Of a DNA stretch of 45,311 nucleotides, positions 23,344 through 31,410 are shown one piece after another; position 1 is the first letter of the stretch, and the number at the start of each line of letters is the position of its first letter. The notes beneath the pieces were generated by a model. The model saw only the letters and a program-made list of their open reading frames with translations. It had not been told where the DNA came from and made no database searches. The DNA lies in contig JAQTNX010000004.1 of the NCBI GenBank assembly GCA_028713635.1, forward strand, positions 1 through 45,311, written 5' to 3'. The stretch is from Candidatus Bipolaricaulis sp. Its GTDB lineage: Bacteria > Bipolaricaulota > Bipolaricaulia > UBA7950 > UBA9294. The position numbers and the translations under genes are program-made.

Positions 23344-23446
23344 GGTCCGTGGCTGTCGGTCGATCTGCGTCGACCGACAGCTCGGGAGTTGCCAAGCAGT
23401 TGCCCGCCGAAGGCGACCACTGAAGGTGGCAACTCCTGGTCCGTGG
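23344..23446 (+). repeat. two nested hairpins bounded by a 9-bp direct repeat
   Basis: CTGTCGGTCGA (23353-23363) pairs with TCGACCGACAG (23370-23380), a perfect 11-bp stem with a 6-nt loop. GGAGTTGCCA (23385-23394) pairs with TGGCAACTCC (23427-23436), a perfect 10-bp stem. The pair is bracketed by GGTCCGTGG at 23344-23352 and 23438-23446. It lies between two GNAT genes, 38 bp before the second start. It could be a terminator plus leader or a structured regulatory RNA. Confidence 0.55.
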
Positions 23447-23484
23447 ACGGAGTGTGCGGTGCGCAACGTGGGCCGGAGGGTCGC

Positions 23485-24003
23485 ATGATCACCGTACGAG
23501 TCGAGCAGCCGGCGGACATCGCCGCCATACGTCAGGCGAACGATCGCGCGTTCGGCCGCGCGGCCGAGGGGGCGGTCGTCGACCGGCTCCGCGTTGCCTG
23601 CCCTGACGTGCTGTCCCTCGTTGCGGAGGAGGGCGGGCGAGTCCTCGGGCACGCTCTCCTCAGCCCGGTGCTGATCACGCGCGATGGGGTCAGCGTTCTC
23701 GACGGGATGGGCCTCGGGCCGCTCGCCGTCGTGCCGGAGCGGCAGCGGCAGGGGATCGGCTCGATGCTCGTTCGGGCCAGTATCCGTGCGATGCGCGCGC
23801 GGAGTTGCCCGTTTGTCATCGTGCTCGGGCACCCGGAGTACTACCCGCGGTTCGGCTTCGAACGCGCCTCGGGACGTGGCCTGGCGCCGCAGTGGGAGGG
23901 CATTCCTGACGAGGCCTTCATGGTCCTCGTCCTCGACGAACGCGCCATGGAGGGCGCCTCCGGCGTCGCCGGCTACCGCAGCGAGTTCGATCAGGCTGTC
24001 TAG
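23485..24003 (+). CDS. GNAT N-acetyltransferase, YhbS type (172 aa)
   Basis: It starts MITVRVEQPADIAAIRQANDRAFG and has the YhbS-like pattern: a short VLGHALLSPV strand, GLGPLAVVPERQRQGIGSMLVRASIR as the acetyl-CoA pyrophosphate loop (RQRQGIG), then FVIVLGHPEYYPRFGFERASG. GGAGGG lies just before ATG 23485; the frame is open further upstream but that part runs through the hairpins and is not protein-like. The acceptor is unknown. An MFS exporter follows 124 bp later on the same strand. Confidence 0.9.
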   Translation: MITVRVEQPADIAAIRQANDRAFGRAAEGAVVDRLRVACPDVLSLVAEEGGRVLGHALLSPVLITRDGVSVLDGMGLGPLAVVPERQRQGIGSMLVRASIRAMRARSCPFVIVLGHPEYYPRFGFERASGRGLAPQWEGIPDEAFMVLVLDERAMEGASGVAGYRSEFDQAV

Positions 24004-24127
24004 CGGTGGGAGCCGGCACTCCCGTCGGAATCTACAATGACAAGTCCCCTCGCGCGGTGACGTCGGAGAGACGCGCTCGCGTAAGACTGCGGAGCGGTTT
24101 GGGGTGACACGGAGCGGAGGGACGTTG

Positions 24128-25468
24128 ATGACATCGATGCGGAGGCGCGGCCCGACGGGATTCACCGGGTTCACGATCGTGTGGGCAGGTCAGTTCTTCT
24201 CGTTGCTCGGCACGGGGATGACCCAGTTCGCGATCACGGTGTGGGCCTACGAACTAACGGGCACGGCGACGGCGCTCGCCTTCGTGGGTTTCTTCGGGTT
24301 TGCCCCGATCGTTCTGTTCAGCCCGCTCGCCGGAGCCATCGTCGACCGCGTGTCCCGCAAGGTGGTGATGGCGGCGAGCGACATCGCCGCCGGCCTATCA
24401 ACGGCGACGCTGCTCATTCTCCACGTCACGGGCCACCTCCAGCTCTGGCACCTGTTCGCCACAGGGTTTCTCGCCGGCGCGTTTGGATCGTTCCAGTTCC
24501 CGGCGTACTCGGCGGCGATCTCGACCATGATGGACAAGAAGCACTACGCGCGGGCGAGCGGGATGCTCGGCCTCGCCGAGTCGGCGTCGGGGATCATCGC
24601 GCCGATGCTTGCTGGCGGCCTCCTGCTTCTGATTGGGCTTCGCGGGATCTTCCTACTCGACCTCGCGGCCCTTGCGATTGCCATCGGTGCACTCCTGATC
24701 GTCTACATCCCCGAGCCGGAGCGCAGTCGGCAGACGGAGGCGAAGTCGAGCTTGTGGCAGGACTGCCTCTTCGGGTTCCGGTACATCTTTGCGAGCCCTA
24801 GCCTTCTCGGACTTCAGCTCGTGTTCCTGGCCATCAACTTCGTCTCGTCGTTCGGGTTTATCGTGCTGGCTCCGATGGTTCTCGCACGGACGGGCACCGA
24901 CATGCTGGCTCTTGGCGCGGTCCAGATGGCGCTCGGCGTCGGTGGCGTCGCGGGTGGCGCGCTGATGGCGGCCTGGGGAGGGTTCAAGCGGCGAGTTCAC
25001 GGCGTGTTGCTGGGGATGGCGTTCGGCGGCCTGTTCGGGCTCGCCGTTCTCGGGGTAGGCCGCGGGCTCGTCGTGTGGTGGATCGGCGCGTTTGCCGTGT
25101 CCTTTGCGATTCCCATTCTCACCGGGTCGAACCAGGCGATCTGGCAGACGAAGATCCTGCCGGCGCTCCAAGGACGCGTGTTCGCGACTCGGCGGATGAT
25201 CGCTCAGATTTCGGGTCCGATCGCGATGCTCATCGCGGGCCCTCTCGCCGACCGCGTGTTCGAGCCGTTGATGCAGTCCGGGAGTCGGACAGCGAACGCC
25301 TTCTCTCACCTCGTCGGAAGCGGCCCCGGAGCGGGAATGGGACTCATGTTCGTCTTCGCCGGACTCCTCTCCATGGCCGTCGGCCTCGGCAGCTACGCGT
25401 TCCCCGCGATTCGGAACGTCGACACGCTCATTCCGGACCACGACGCCGCGGCGGAAGCCGCCGAGTAG
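24128..25468 (+). CDS. MFS transporter, EntS/MefA-like exporter (446 aa)
   Basis: There are twelve predicted helices. Signature stretches are FTIVWAGQFFSLLGTGMTQFAITVWAYELTG in helix 1, the loop 2-3 motif GAIVDRVSRKVVM, and QFPAYSAAISTMM in helix 4. The family (MFS_3) exports siderophores, macrolides or other small molecules, usually with proton influx. ATG 24128 is chosen because GGAGG (24116-24120) lies 7 bases upstream. The first 140 residues are closely similar to the partial MFS protein at the right end of the window, indicating paralogues. Confidence 0.92.
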   Translation: MTSMRRRGPTGFTGFTIVWAGQFFSLLGTGMTQFAITVWAYELTGTATALAFVGFFGFAPIVLFSPLAGAIVDRVSRKVVMAASDIAAGLSTATLLILHVTGHLQLWHLFATGFLAGAFGSFQFPAYSAAISTMMDKKHYARASGMLGLAESASGIIAPMLAGGLLLLIGLRGIFLLDLAALAIAIGALLIVYIPEPERSRQTEAKSSLWQDCLFGFRYIFASPSLLGLQLVFLAINFVSSFGFIVLAPMVLARTGTDMLALGAVQMALGVGGVAGGALMAAWGGFKRRVHGVLLGMAFGGLFGLAVLGVGRGLVVWWIGAFAVSFAIPILTGSNQAIWQTKILPALQGRVFATRRMIAQISGPIAMLIAGPLADRVFEPLMQSGSRTANAFSHLVGSGPGAGMGLMFVFAGLLSMAVGLGSYAFPAIRNVDTLIPDHDAAAEAAE

Positions 25469-25524
25469 GTTGCAGTTCAGTGAGCAGGCTGAGTCCGGAC
25501 TCTCGGTCCTCGGTGCGTCGCGCT

Positions 25525-25827
25525 CTACTCGCCTGCGATCTTCTCGATCTGGAAGGTGACCGGGCGGAGTCCGTCGGTGCAGCACGGGAACGCCACGCCT
25601 GCCGAGAGCTCTGCGCCGGCGCACGCGAGGGCGAGGTTCGGGTAGATCGCGACCCACGCCCAGTCGCAGAAGCCCTGCGGCTTCTCGGGGAACGGGCCCT
25701 TGACGTCGAACGTCATGCCCTCGCGGAACACGCTGCACGGCCGAGCGACACTCAGGCAGTCGGCCAGGTGGGTCTCCACCAGGTCGATGTTCAGGGCTCG
25801 TTTGATGACCGTGATGCGCGCGTTCAT
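25525..25827 (-). CDS. TIGR04076 family protein (100 aa)
   Basis: The family is recognised by the pattern CSVFREGMTFDVKGPFPEKPQGFCDWAWVAIYPNLALACAGAE, followed by FPCCTDGLRPVTFQIEKI. These are small proteins with four or more conserved Cys and no established role. The ATG overlaps the stop of the upstream methyltransferase (ATGA on the minus strand), so it is the last gene of the flavodoxin-methyltransferase operon. Confidence 0.85.
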   Translation of the reverse strand: MNARITVIKRALNIDLVETHLADCLSVARPCSVFREGMTFDVKGPFPEKPQGFCDWAWVAIYPNLALACAGAELSAGVAFPCCTDGLRPVTFQIEKIAGE

Positions 25828-26468
25828 GCAGCAACCTCCTCCCCTTGCGGTCGCTTGACTGCGATTGTCACCCCATCGCCGATCGGGAGGATGGTACTCT
25901 CCAGATCCGACTCCGCGGCCAGCAGCCGATTGAACGCGTCAATCGGCTCAATCAAGCGATGCCACTTCGCGTCGAGATTGATCACCGGGAAGAGCGTGTC
26001 TTCGACGACCAGAACACCGCCCGGCCGCAGAATGCGCGTGCAATGCGGCAAGAGCTCCGAGTAGAGCCGCTTGTCCACGTCGAGAAACACAAAGTCAACG
26101 CCAGGCTTGACCCTCGGCACCACTTCGCGAGCATCTCCGAGCAGAAGGGTAACCACATCAGAGACGCCCGCTCGGGCGAAGTTCTCCTGCGCCTGGGCCG
26201 CGACCGCCGAGTTGAACTCGATCGTTTCGATTCTCCCCTCATACTCCCGCACCCCGTTGGCCATTGAGACGGTCGAGTACCCGATGCTCGTCCCGATCTC
26301 GAGGACACGCGCCGGACGCAGCATGCGAAGAAGGGTGCGCAGGAAGCGAGCGACATCCTCGTCAACCACGGGGACGTACTCCTTGAGTTCCGTCTCAGCG
26401 ATATACCTGTCGCGTGTCGCCTGCGTTGCGTACAGGCTCTCTATGTACGTCCGGGACTGCGCCTTCAT
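25824..26468 (-). CDS. O-methyltransferase family 3 (CCoAOMT-like, 214 aa)
   Basis: The first 45 residues are helical and end EDVARFLRTLLRMLRPARVLEIGTSIGYSTVSMA, where motif I is VLEIGTSIGYST. Then come IETIEFNSAVAAQAQENFARAG and the acidic DFVFLDVDKRLYSELLPHC with the metal-binding Asp, followed by PGGVLVVEDTLF. This is the catechol-type O-methyltransferase group (bacterial YrrM-like). ATG 26468 is chosen for its GGAGG 8 bases upstream; an earlier ATG at 26528 would overlap the flavodoxin gene. Confidence 0.87.
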   Translation of the reverse strand: MKAQSRTYIESLYATQATRDRYIAETELKEYVPVVDEDVARFLRTLLRMLRPARVLEIGTSIGYSTVSMANGVREYEGRIETIEFNSAVAAQAQENFARAGVSDVVTLLLGDAREVVPRVKPGVDFVFLDVDKRLYSELLPHCTRILRPGGVLVVEDTLFPVINLDAKWHRLIEPIDAFNRLLAAESDLESTILPIGDGVTIAVKRPQGEEVAA

Positions 26469-26511
26469 GAACCAGTCCTCCTTGGAGCTTTCGGGGGGTT
26501 GGGGGCGGGTG

Positions 26512-27033
26512 TCAATTCGTGACATCAAGAGGCAAGCTCTGACCCGGGTCTCCCATCCTGGCCTCGAGGTTCCGGGCGGAGTCCTCGGCGCGCTGGAGGT
26601 CCTCGGCGTTCGGCCGACCCCTGTTGAGGCCCCCGAAGAACCGCAGGAGCTTGTTCGTGTTCCAGCCCGGGCAGCCGAATTCGTCGACGATCGTGTAGCC
26701 CTTGGCCTGCAGCTTCTCCCGTAGTGCCGAGTGGTTCTTCAGGATGAAGCTCCGCGTCACGCCGAACGCCGGGGCGCCGCAGGTCGAGAAGATGAACGCC
26801 TTCTTGGCGGAGACGGTGGGCAGCCTGTCCGCTAGCGCGAGGAGCGGAGCGTAGTGCCTGCCGCTGTCGATCCCCGAGCCGAAGCCGACCAAGTCGCATG
26901 CCGCAAGCTCCGCCGGGTTCACTTCCTGTGGCGTCACGATGGGTGCGCCGAGGATCTGTGCGAAGGCCCTTGCGACGGCCTCGGTGTTCTTGTGATGGTA
27001 GGAGTACAGCACCAGGAGAGTCTTCATTGGCAT
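26512..27033 (-). CDS. flavodoxin family protein (173 aa)
   Basis: The N-terminal FMN phosphate loop is TLLVLYSYHHKNTEAVARAFAQ, followed by DLVGFGSGIDSGRHYAPLLALAD and KKAFIFSTCGAPAFG, where the flavin-binding loops normally sit. It is likely a soluble electron carrier or an NADPH-dependent reductase-like flavoprotein. GGGAGGAG lies before the first ATG. It heads a minus-strand unit with the O-methyltransferase (43 bp gap) and the TIGR04076 protein, hinting at a shared redox-linked modification, though that is inference. Confidence 0.88.
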   Translation of the reverse strand: MPMKTLLVLYSYHHKNTEAVARAFAQILGAPIVTPQEVNPAELAACDLVGFGSGIDSGRHYAPLLALADRLPTVSAKKAFIFSTCGAPAFGVTRSFILKNHSALREKLQAKGYTIVDEFGCPGWNTNKLLRFFGGLNRGRPNAEDLQRAEDSARNLEARMGDPGQSLPLDVTN

Positions 27034-27344
27034 GCGGCTCTCCTCCCTCGGTCAGCCCGATCTCTCCCGCCATTCTGCTCGGCCAACCTTTGGCGAGCAA
27101 GCTGCTCGACGGCAGGAGCCGGCGCTCTGCGAGTACGGACTTCGCGCGACACGCCGGAGTGTGGGAGTGCAGGACACGATCCAACGCTCTCGACCGGTTG
27201 GAGCGCCCGCATCACCCATGCCAAGCCATGCACCGGACTCCGCCGCCTGCTGCCCCGTACAAGGCCGCCCGCGCGGCACGGTTCTCATCACGGCGCGAGG
27301 GGACCTGGGCATCCCGCTCCCCGCTGCGTCTCGTCTGAGAGGGA
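27034..27344. other. intergenic, no gene seen
   Basis: This 311-bp gap lies upstream of the flavodoxin operon and downstream of the GNAT gene at 27.3 kb. Translations on both strands look non-protein-like (Arg/Pro/Ser-rich shadows). No promoter or hairpin stands out. Confidence 0.5.
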
Positions 27345-27893
27345 TCACGAAGGCGGCGCTTCGTACTCGCTCGCGAGCAGGCTCATCATCACGAAGTCGG
27401 AGAAACGGCCATCGCAGAAGTAGCCGTCACGCTGCACTCCTTCGCGGCGGAAGCCGACCTTCTCGTAGAACGCAAGGGCAATCTCGTTGAACCCGACAAC
27501 GCCGATGGCCACGCGATGGAGCTTGAGTTCGCGGAAGGCATGATCGAGGAGGAGCCGGATCGCTTCCGTTCCGTATCCTTTGCCGCGCGCCGAGCGTTCG
27601 CCCACGATGATCGAGAGATCGGTGGTGCTCCAGGGAGAGAAGATGCGCAGGAACCCCGCTTCCCCGATCACCGCTCCGGTCGCTCGGATCTCGATCGCGA
27701 ACCACAGGCGGCTCTCATCGTCGCGCGCCTTCTGGAAGAGCTCCCTCGAGTCCGAGTCTGACATCGGCCCGGTCTCGCCGATGAGCTTCTGGAGTTCGGG
27801 ATCTGCAGACCATTGCTGAATGAGGAGAACGTCGCCCCACGTGAGCGGGCGGAGCCTGACGCGCTTCCCCTCCAGCACCACGGCCCTGTTCAT
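27345..27893 (-). CDS. RimJ/RimL-type GNAT N-acetyltransferase (182 aa)
   Basis: It begins MNRAVVLEGKRVRLRPLTWGDVLLIQQW, the standard start of this subgroup, and continues with VIGEAGFLRIFSPWSTTDLSIIVGE, KGYGTEAIRLLLDHAFRELKLHRV (acetyl-CoA loop as RGKGYGTEA) and VVGFNEIALAFYEKVGFRREGVQR. ATG 27893 has a GGAGG seven bases upstream. It is probably a monocistronic unit. Substrate (protein N-terminus, spermidine or antibiotic) cannot be read from sequence. Confidence 0.9.
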   Translation of the reverse strand: MNRAVVLEGKRVRLRPLTWGDVLLIQQWSADPELQKLIGETGPMSDSDSRELFQKARDDESRLWFAIEIRATGAVIGEAGFLRIFSPWSTTDLSIIVGERSARGKGYGTEAIRLLLDHAFRELKLHRVAIGVVGFNEIALAFYEKVGFRREGVQRDGYFCDGRFSDFVMMSLLASEYEAPPS

Positions 27894-28433
27894 GTCGGGC
27901 CCTCCTGTTGTGAGCGAGATTGTACTGCCGGGCGGCAGAGGCTCCGGGCGATGGGGCAGGACGTGAGTTCGCGGGCATCGCTCAGCACAGGGGGTGTCTC
28001 CCCTCACCGCATACGGCGCAAGCGCAGCGCCGTATGCAGGGCGGGGCCAGGATCGCCTACCGCATGGAGATGTGGGCGCCCTCGGGGGCAACGGGCCGGG
28101 ATGGGAGTGCCCCGGGGGGTGGGCACGTCCTGCGTCGGCACGCCAGACTGTGGGGCCCGATCCTCGGGTACCAATACCCAGACTGCACTGGGCTATGCGA
28201 TCGATCCGCTGCCGTGTCGGCGGGCCAGACGGCGAGCGTTGCCCTGGCGAGCGGGGAGGCTGACCCCGCCGCGTTCGACGAGTGACGACGAGTGGTTGTA
28301 GCGTCGATGCCGGATGCGTTGAGACGCGCGAAGGTCGGGCGGGACGCTGCGCCTCTCGCATCGCAGCAGCCCGCGGGCCAGCGTGCGCCTTGTCCCATGC
28401 TGGTCAACACGAGCGCGGACACGGAGGCGCACG
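27894..28433. other. intergenic, no gene seen
   Basis: A 540-bp gap between the divergent GNAT gene and the GNAT pseudogene. Open frames here are short, Arg/Gly/Pro-rich and mutually antisense, with no ribosome site. It looks like decayed or non-coding DNA. Confidence 0.5.
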
Positions 28434-29012
28434 ATGACGTATCGATACGAGCCGCCCACTGAGACGCATCGAGCTCCGGTGATCGACATCTTCAACCACT
28501 ACATCGCCCGCACCTTCGCGGCGTATCCGGGCGGGGAAAAACCCGTGCCCCACGCATTCTTCGACCGCTTCGCCGAGGTGTGAAGCGGCTACTCGACCTA
28601 CGCGGTCAGCGATGGGGCAGGTCACGTCGTCGGGTTCGGCTGGCTTCGACCGTAACGGCCCGGGCGCGCATTCTGAAGGTGTGCCGAGCTGACGTACTTC
28701 CTCGCACCGGAGCACACGCAGCGCGGCGTCGGCACGGCGCTTCTCGGCCGAGTCAAGGCGGGAGCCCGAGCGCAGGGGATCGCCACGCTCTTTGCCGGCG
28801 TCTCGTCGCGGAATGAGGCCAGCCTCGCGTTCCACTTCAGGAACGGGTTCGTCGAGCGGGGCCGTCTCCGCCAGATCGCCGAGAAGCTCGGCAGGACTCT
28901 CGACGTCGTGTGGCTGCAACTGGACCTCTGGCGGCGCCGAGACGGTCGGGCTGGGGATCCCGCCGCGTCGACGGTTCCGCGATGCTCGGGCGCGGCACCA
29001 TTCCGTCCATGA
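28434..29012 (+). pseudogene. GNAT acetyltransferase pseudogene with three in-frame stops
   Basis: One continuous frame encodes a phosphinothricin-acetyltransferase-like GNAT. It starts MTYRYEPPTETHRAPVID, then ARTFAAYPG, GYSTYAVSDGAGHVVGFGWLRP, LTYFLAPEHTQRGVGTALLGRV (acetyl-CoA loop QRGVGT) and ASLAFHFRNGFVERGRL. It is interrupted by TGA at 28581, TAA at 28653 and TGA at 28674, all in the same frame and without indels. The conserved parts resume correctly after each stop, so these are point mutations rather than frameshifts. Genes nearby do not use TGA as sense, so recoding is unlikely. ACGGAGG lies upstream of the ATG. Confidence 0.75.
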
Positions 29013-29156
29013 CTGCAGGGAATCCTATGGCGGACCCCGACGCCCGCTTGGATGCTCACGAAGACCCTTCGGATCACGCCGCGCCGCGGTCGACCCGACG
29101 TGGGTGGAGTCTTGCCGGTTCAGGCGAACAGAGCCATCCTGGTGGGCGCCGGACCT

Positions 29157-29778
29157 CTAGCGCTCCGCGATCAGCGAGGCGGTGTATCCCGCGAAGCCGC
29201 TCGACAGCAGCAGCCACGGGACTCCATACCAGGCCTGGCCGAGGTACGACTCCCGGCGGGACCTGTCGAGCGACACAGAAGCGGCAGAGCGCCAGGACCG
29301 TGAACCCGAACGTCACCACGCCCTGCGTCATGCCGATCAGCGCGCCGCCGCGTCTCACTCGACAACCGGCGCGGCCAGAGGCGATCGGCATGGTCCCCAC
29401 AGAGTCCGGTCAGGAGGCCGGCGCGCACCATCCTACGACGGCAAGAGGACTCACAAGCGCCGGAGTCGAGACGTACTCCATGTAGAACTCGATGCCGAGG
29501 CCGAGGACGGCGTACGGAGCGTAGACGAGAAACCCGACCCAGAAACGCTTGAGCGGCAGGACCGGCAGCACCACGACGAGAGCGAGGAAGCAGCTTTCGA
29601 TGTACGTGAAGTACATGCCGACCCCTCTGTGGACGCTGAGATTGCCGGTCGCGGGAGTATCGGCTCCGGCGTAGATGTCGAAGGTGAGTGATCCCAGTGT
29701 GTAGAGTGCGCTCAGAAGGAAGCGGAAGAGAAGGACGAGCTGCCAGGGCTTGAGTCGTCGCGACGAGAAGCGCGTCAT
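29157..29778 (-). pseudogene. integral membrane protein, broken by frameshifts
   Basis: From ATG 29778 one frame encodes MTRFSSRRLKPWQLVLLF followed by three to four hydrophobic helices, ending at a stop at 29410. The same frame beyond that stop has another helix (GALIGMTQGVVTFGFTVLALC). A different frame then carries GQAWYGVPWLLLSSGFAG to a stop at 29157. A continuous ~200-residue, five- or six-helix protein would need at least two shifts, near 29.40 kb and 29.27 kb. The family is not recognised. Sequencing errors could cause this, but the neighbouring GNAT gene is also decayed. Confidence 0.55.
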
Positions 29779-30316
29779 GTTGCCCCCTGGAATGCTGCGC
29801 GCGCACCGCGCATTCAGCCGCATGGGATAGTGTGGGCTCTGCAGCGTGCCCATCCTCTCCTGAGTCCGCCTGGCCGGGGACCCAGCCGGACCATGCGCCC
29901 GCGTTGCCCTCACAGCTTTTGGTACACATTCGCTGAGCGTCGCTCTTCCAGCTGCGTGTCAAGCACCGGAAGCTTGCGCGCCGGAGCTCGTCCGGGCCAC
30001 GTCGGTTGCGACGGCCGGCAAGCCGGAGCGACGTGCGGCGGCGCCGACCAGGACCTCCATCCCGAAGCTGGCGAGCGAAGGCTGCCGCAGGGACCCCGAC
30101 GGCGGGAGTCTGGGCTGGAGGTAGAGCGTCTCGACCGTCGGAGTGTTGCTAGGGTCCTGCAATCATGCTTCGCCGAGCGCAGGCGTCAGCCTTCATGCCG
30201 TGGCGTGAGGCATCCTGCAGGCGCGCGTCTGACGAGGCGAAACGCGATGCGTGTCTGGGGCGAGAACGTGACCGCGTCAGGCACTGAGGCCGTCTCAGGG
30301 TCGGATGGGCAACCGC
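29779..30316. other. intergenic, no gene seen
   Basis: A 538-bp stretch upstream of the broken membrane gene and downstream of the DUF6544 gene. No frame on either strand looks like protein, and no clear promoter, tRNA or strong hairpin was seen. Confidence 0.5.
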
Positions 30317-31168
30317 CTAGCGGCCGAAGATCCGCGGGACGTCGTAGTCGAGCTCGACGATCTTCGCGGTGATGTACGTGAACGTCCCGCCGTCGAGATC
30401 CCAGGTTGCCTCTCCGGAGGTGGGGACAAGGACACCGTCGAACGCCGCGTGGTCGCGCAGCGGAACCCGCCACGTCCGCAGCACCGACGCCGGCTGCTCG
30501 GACCGGTAGCGCGTGGCCTTAAAGCCCACGACTCGCCCGTCGCTCGCGAACGTGAACAGCCCGTCGACCGACCCCTCTCCCACCGTGAGTGTAGCTCGAG
30601 CGGAGTTCTCATCGACCGCTTCCCACGAGATGTTTCGTGCGAGTGCGGCGAACGGGAACCACACGATCTCCTGCAAGTAGCGCAGCGCCGCGCCTTGGTC
30701 CATGTCCGCTCCGGACGCGTTAACGACCGTGAACAGACCGAGGACGACCATCCGCATGGCGCCGCGGCCGTCGCGCAGCTCGTCGACGCCGCGGATGAAG
30801 AAGCCGGGAGAGGCGGTCGCTGACACGCGCCAGATGAACGAAGTGGGATCGATGGTGTAGTACTGGTCTGCCGAGAAGCGCATCCACGGGGCGTCCGGAG
30901 CCTGTCGGATGGCCCCCTCCTGTCGGAGGCGGACGGTGGCCGGAACCTGACGCCCCACCACGCCGGCGGAGCGAAGCCACCGTTGCACGGGCTCAGGCAG
31001 CGGTTCAAGCGATGCTTCGGTGACGACCTGATCCGCTGCCGCGGCGTTCGCCAGCATCTCCCGGATCCGGGCATCTGCGGCGTGGTCGAAGCGGAGATTG
31101 GCGAGCCACACCGTCGCCGCTCCCAGGCCGACCGCGACGCCCACCGCCAGCAACAGCACCTTCCACAT
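30317..31168 (-). CDS. DUF6544 (DUF6920) family protein (283 aa)
   Basis: One N-terminal membrane helix (VLLLAVGVAVGLGAATVWL) is followed by the family pattern: LPEPVQRWLRSAGVVGR, VRLRQEGAIR, APWMRFSADQYYTIDPTSFIWRV, DQGAALRYLQEIVWFPFAAL and WEAVDENSARATL. The extra-cytoplasmic part is mostly beta. Function is unknown; members often sit near transport or stress genes. ATG 31168 is chosen for its GGGAGG and because it starts right before the membrane helix; a frame extension upstream is not conserved-looking. Confidence 0.8.
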   Translation of the reverse strand: MWKVLLLAVGVAVGLGAATVWLANLRFDHAADARIREMLANAAAADQVVTEASLEPLPEPVQRWLRSAGVVGRQVPATVRLRQEGAIRQAPDAPWMRFSADQYYTIDPTSFIWRVSATASPGFFIRGVDELRDGRGAMRMVVLGLFTVVNASGADMDQGAALRYLQEIVWFPFAALARNISWEAVDENSARATLTVGEGSVDGLFTFASDGRVVGFKATRYRSEQPASVLRTWRVPLRDHAAFDGVLVPTSGEATWDLDGGTFTYITAKIVELDYDVPRIFGR

Positions 31169-31410
31169 CGCTCCCTCCCACAGTCCCTGACCCGATGGGT
31201 TGTGAAGGTAGCGCATGAGAGCCGCTGCCACAAATGGCGGAGCGAACCGGATCGCGATGGGTCACGTGGCCCCTTCTGCGACGCACCGCGCACGCGCGTT
31301 GCGGGGGAAGGGAGCCGGATCTAGACTCTCGATCTGAGCCCGCGTGGGGCCAGACCGAAGCGTTGCCGCTTGGCGCGCACTCGGTGATCGCATCGCCGGG
31401 AGGGGAGTCG

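Noticed and set aside
23385-23446. T-box riboswitch (GGTGGCAAC segment with alternative stems)
   Set aside because: The conserved TGGNACCGCG core and specifier stem are not present, and the downstream gene is not amino-acid related.
28434-29012. Recoded TGA or selenoprotein reading of the GNAT frame
   Set aside because: One of the three stops is TAA, no SECIS-like element was seen, and other genes use TGA only as stop.
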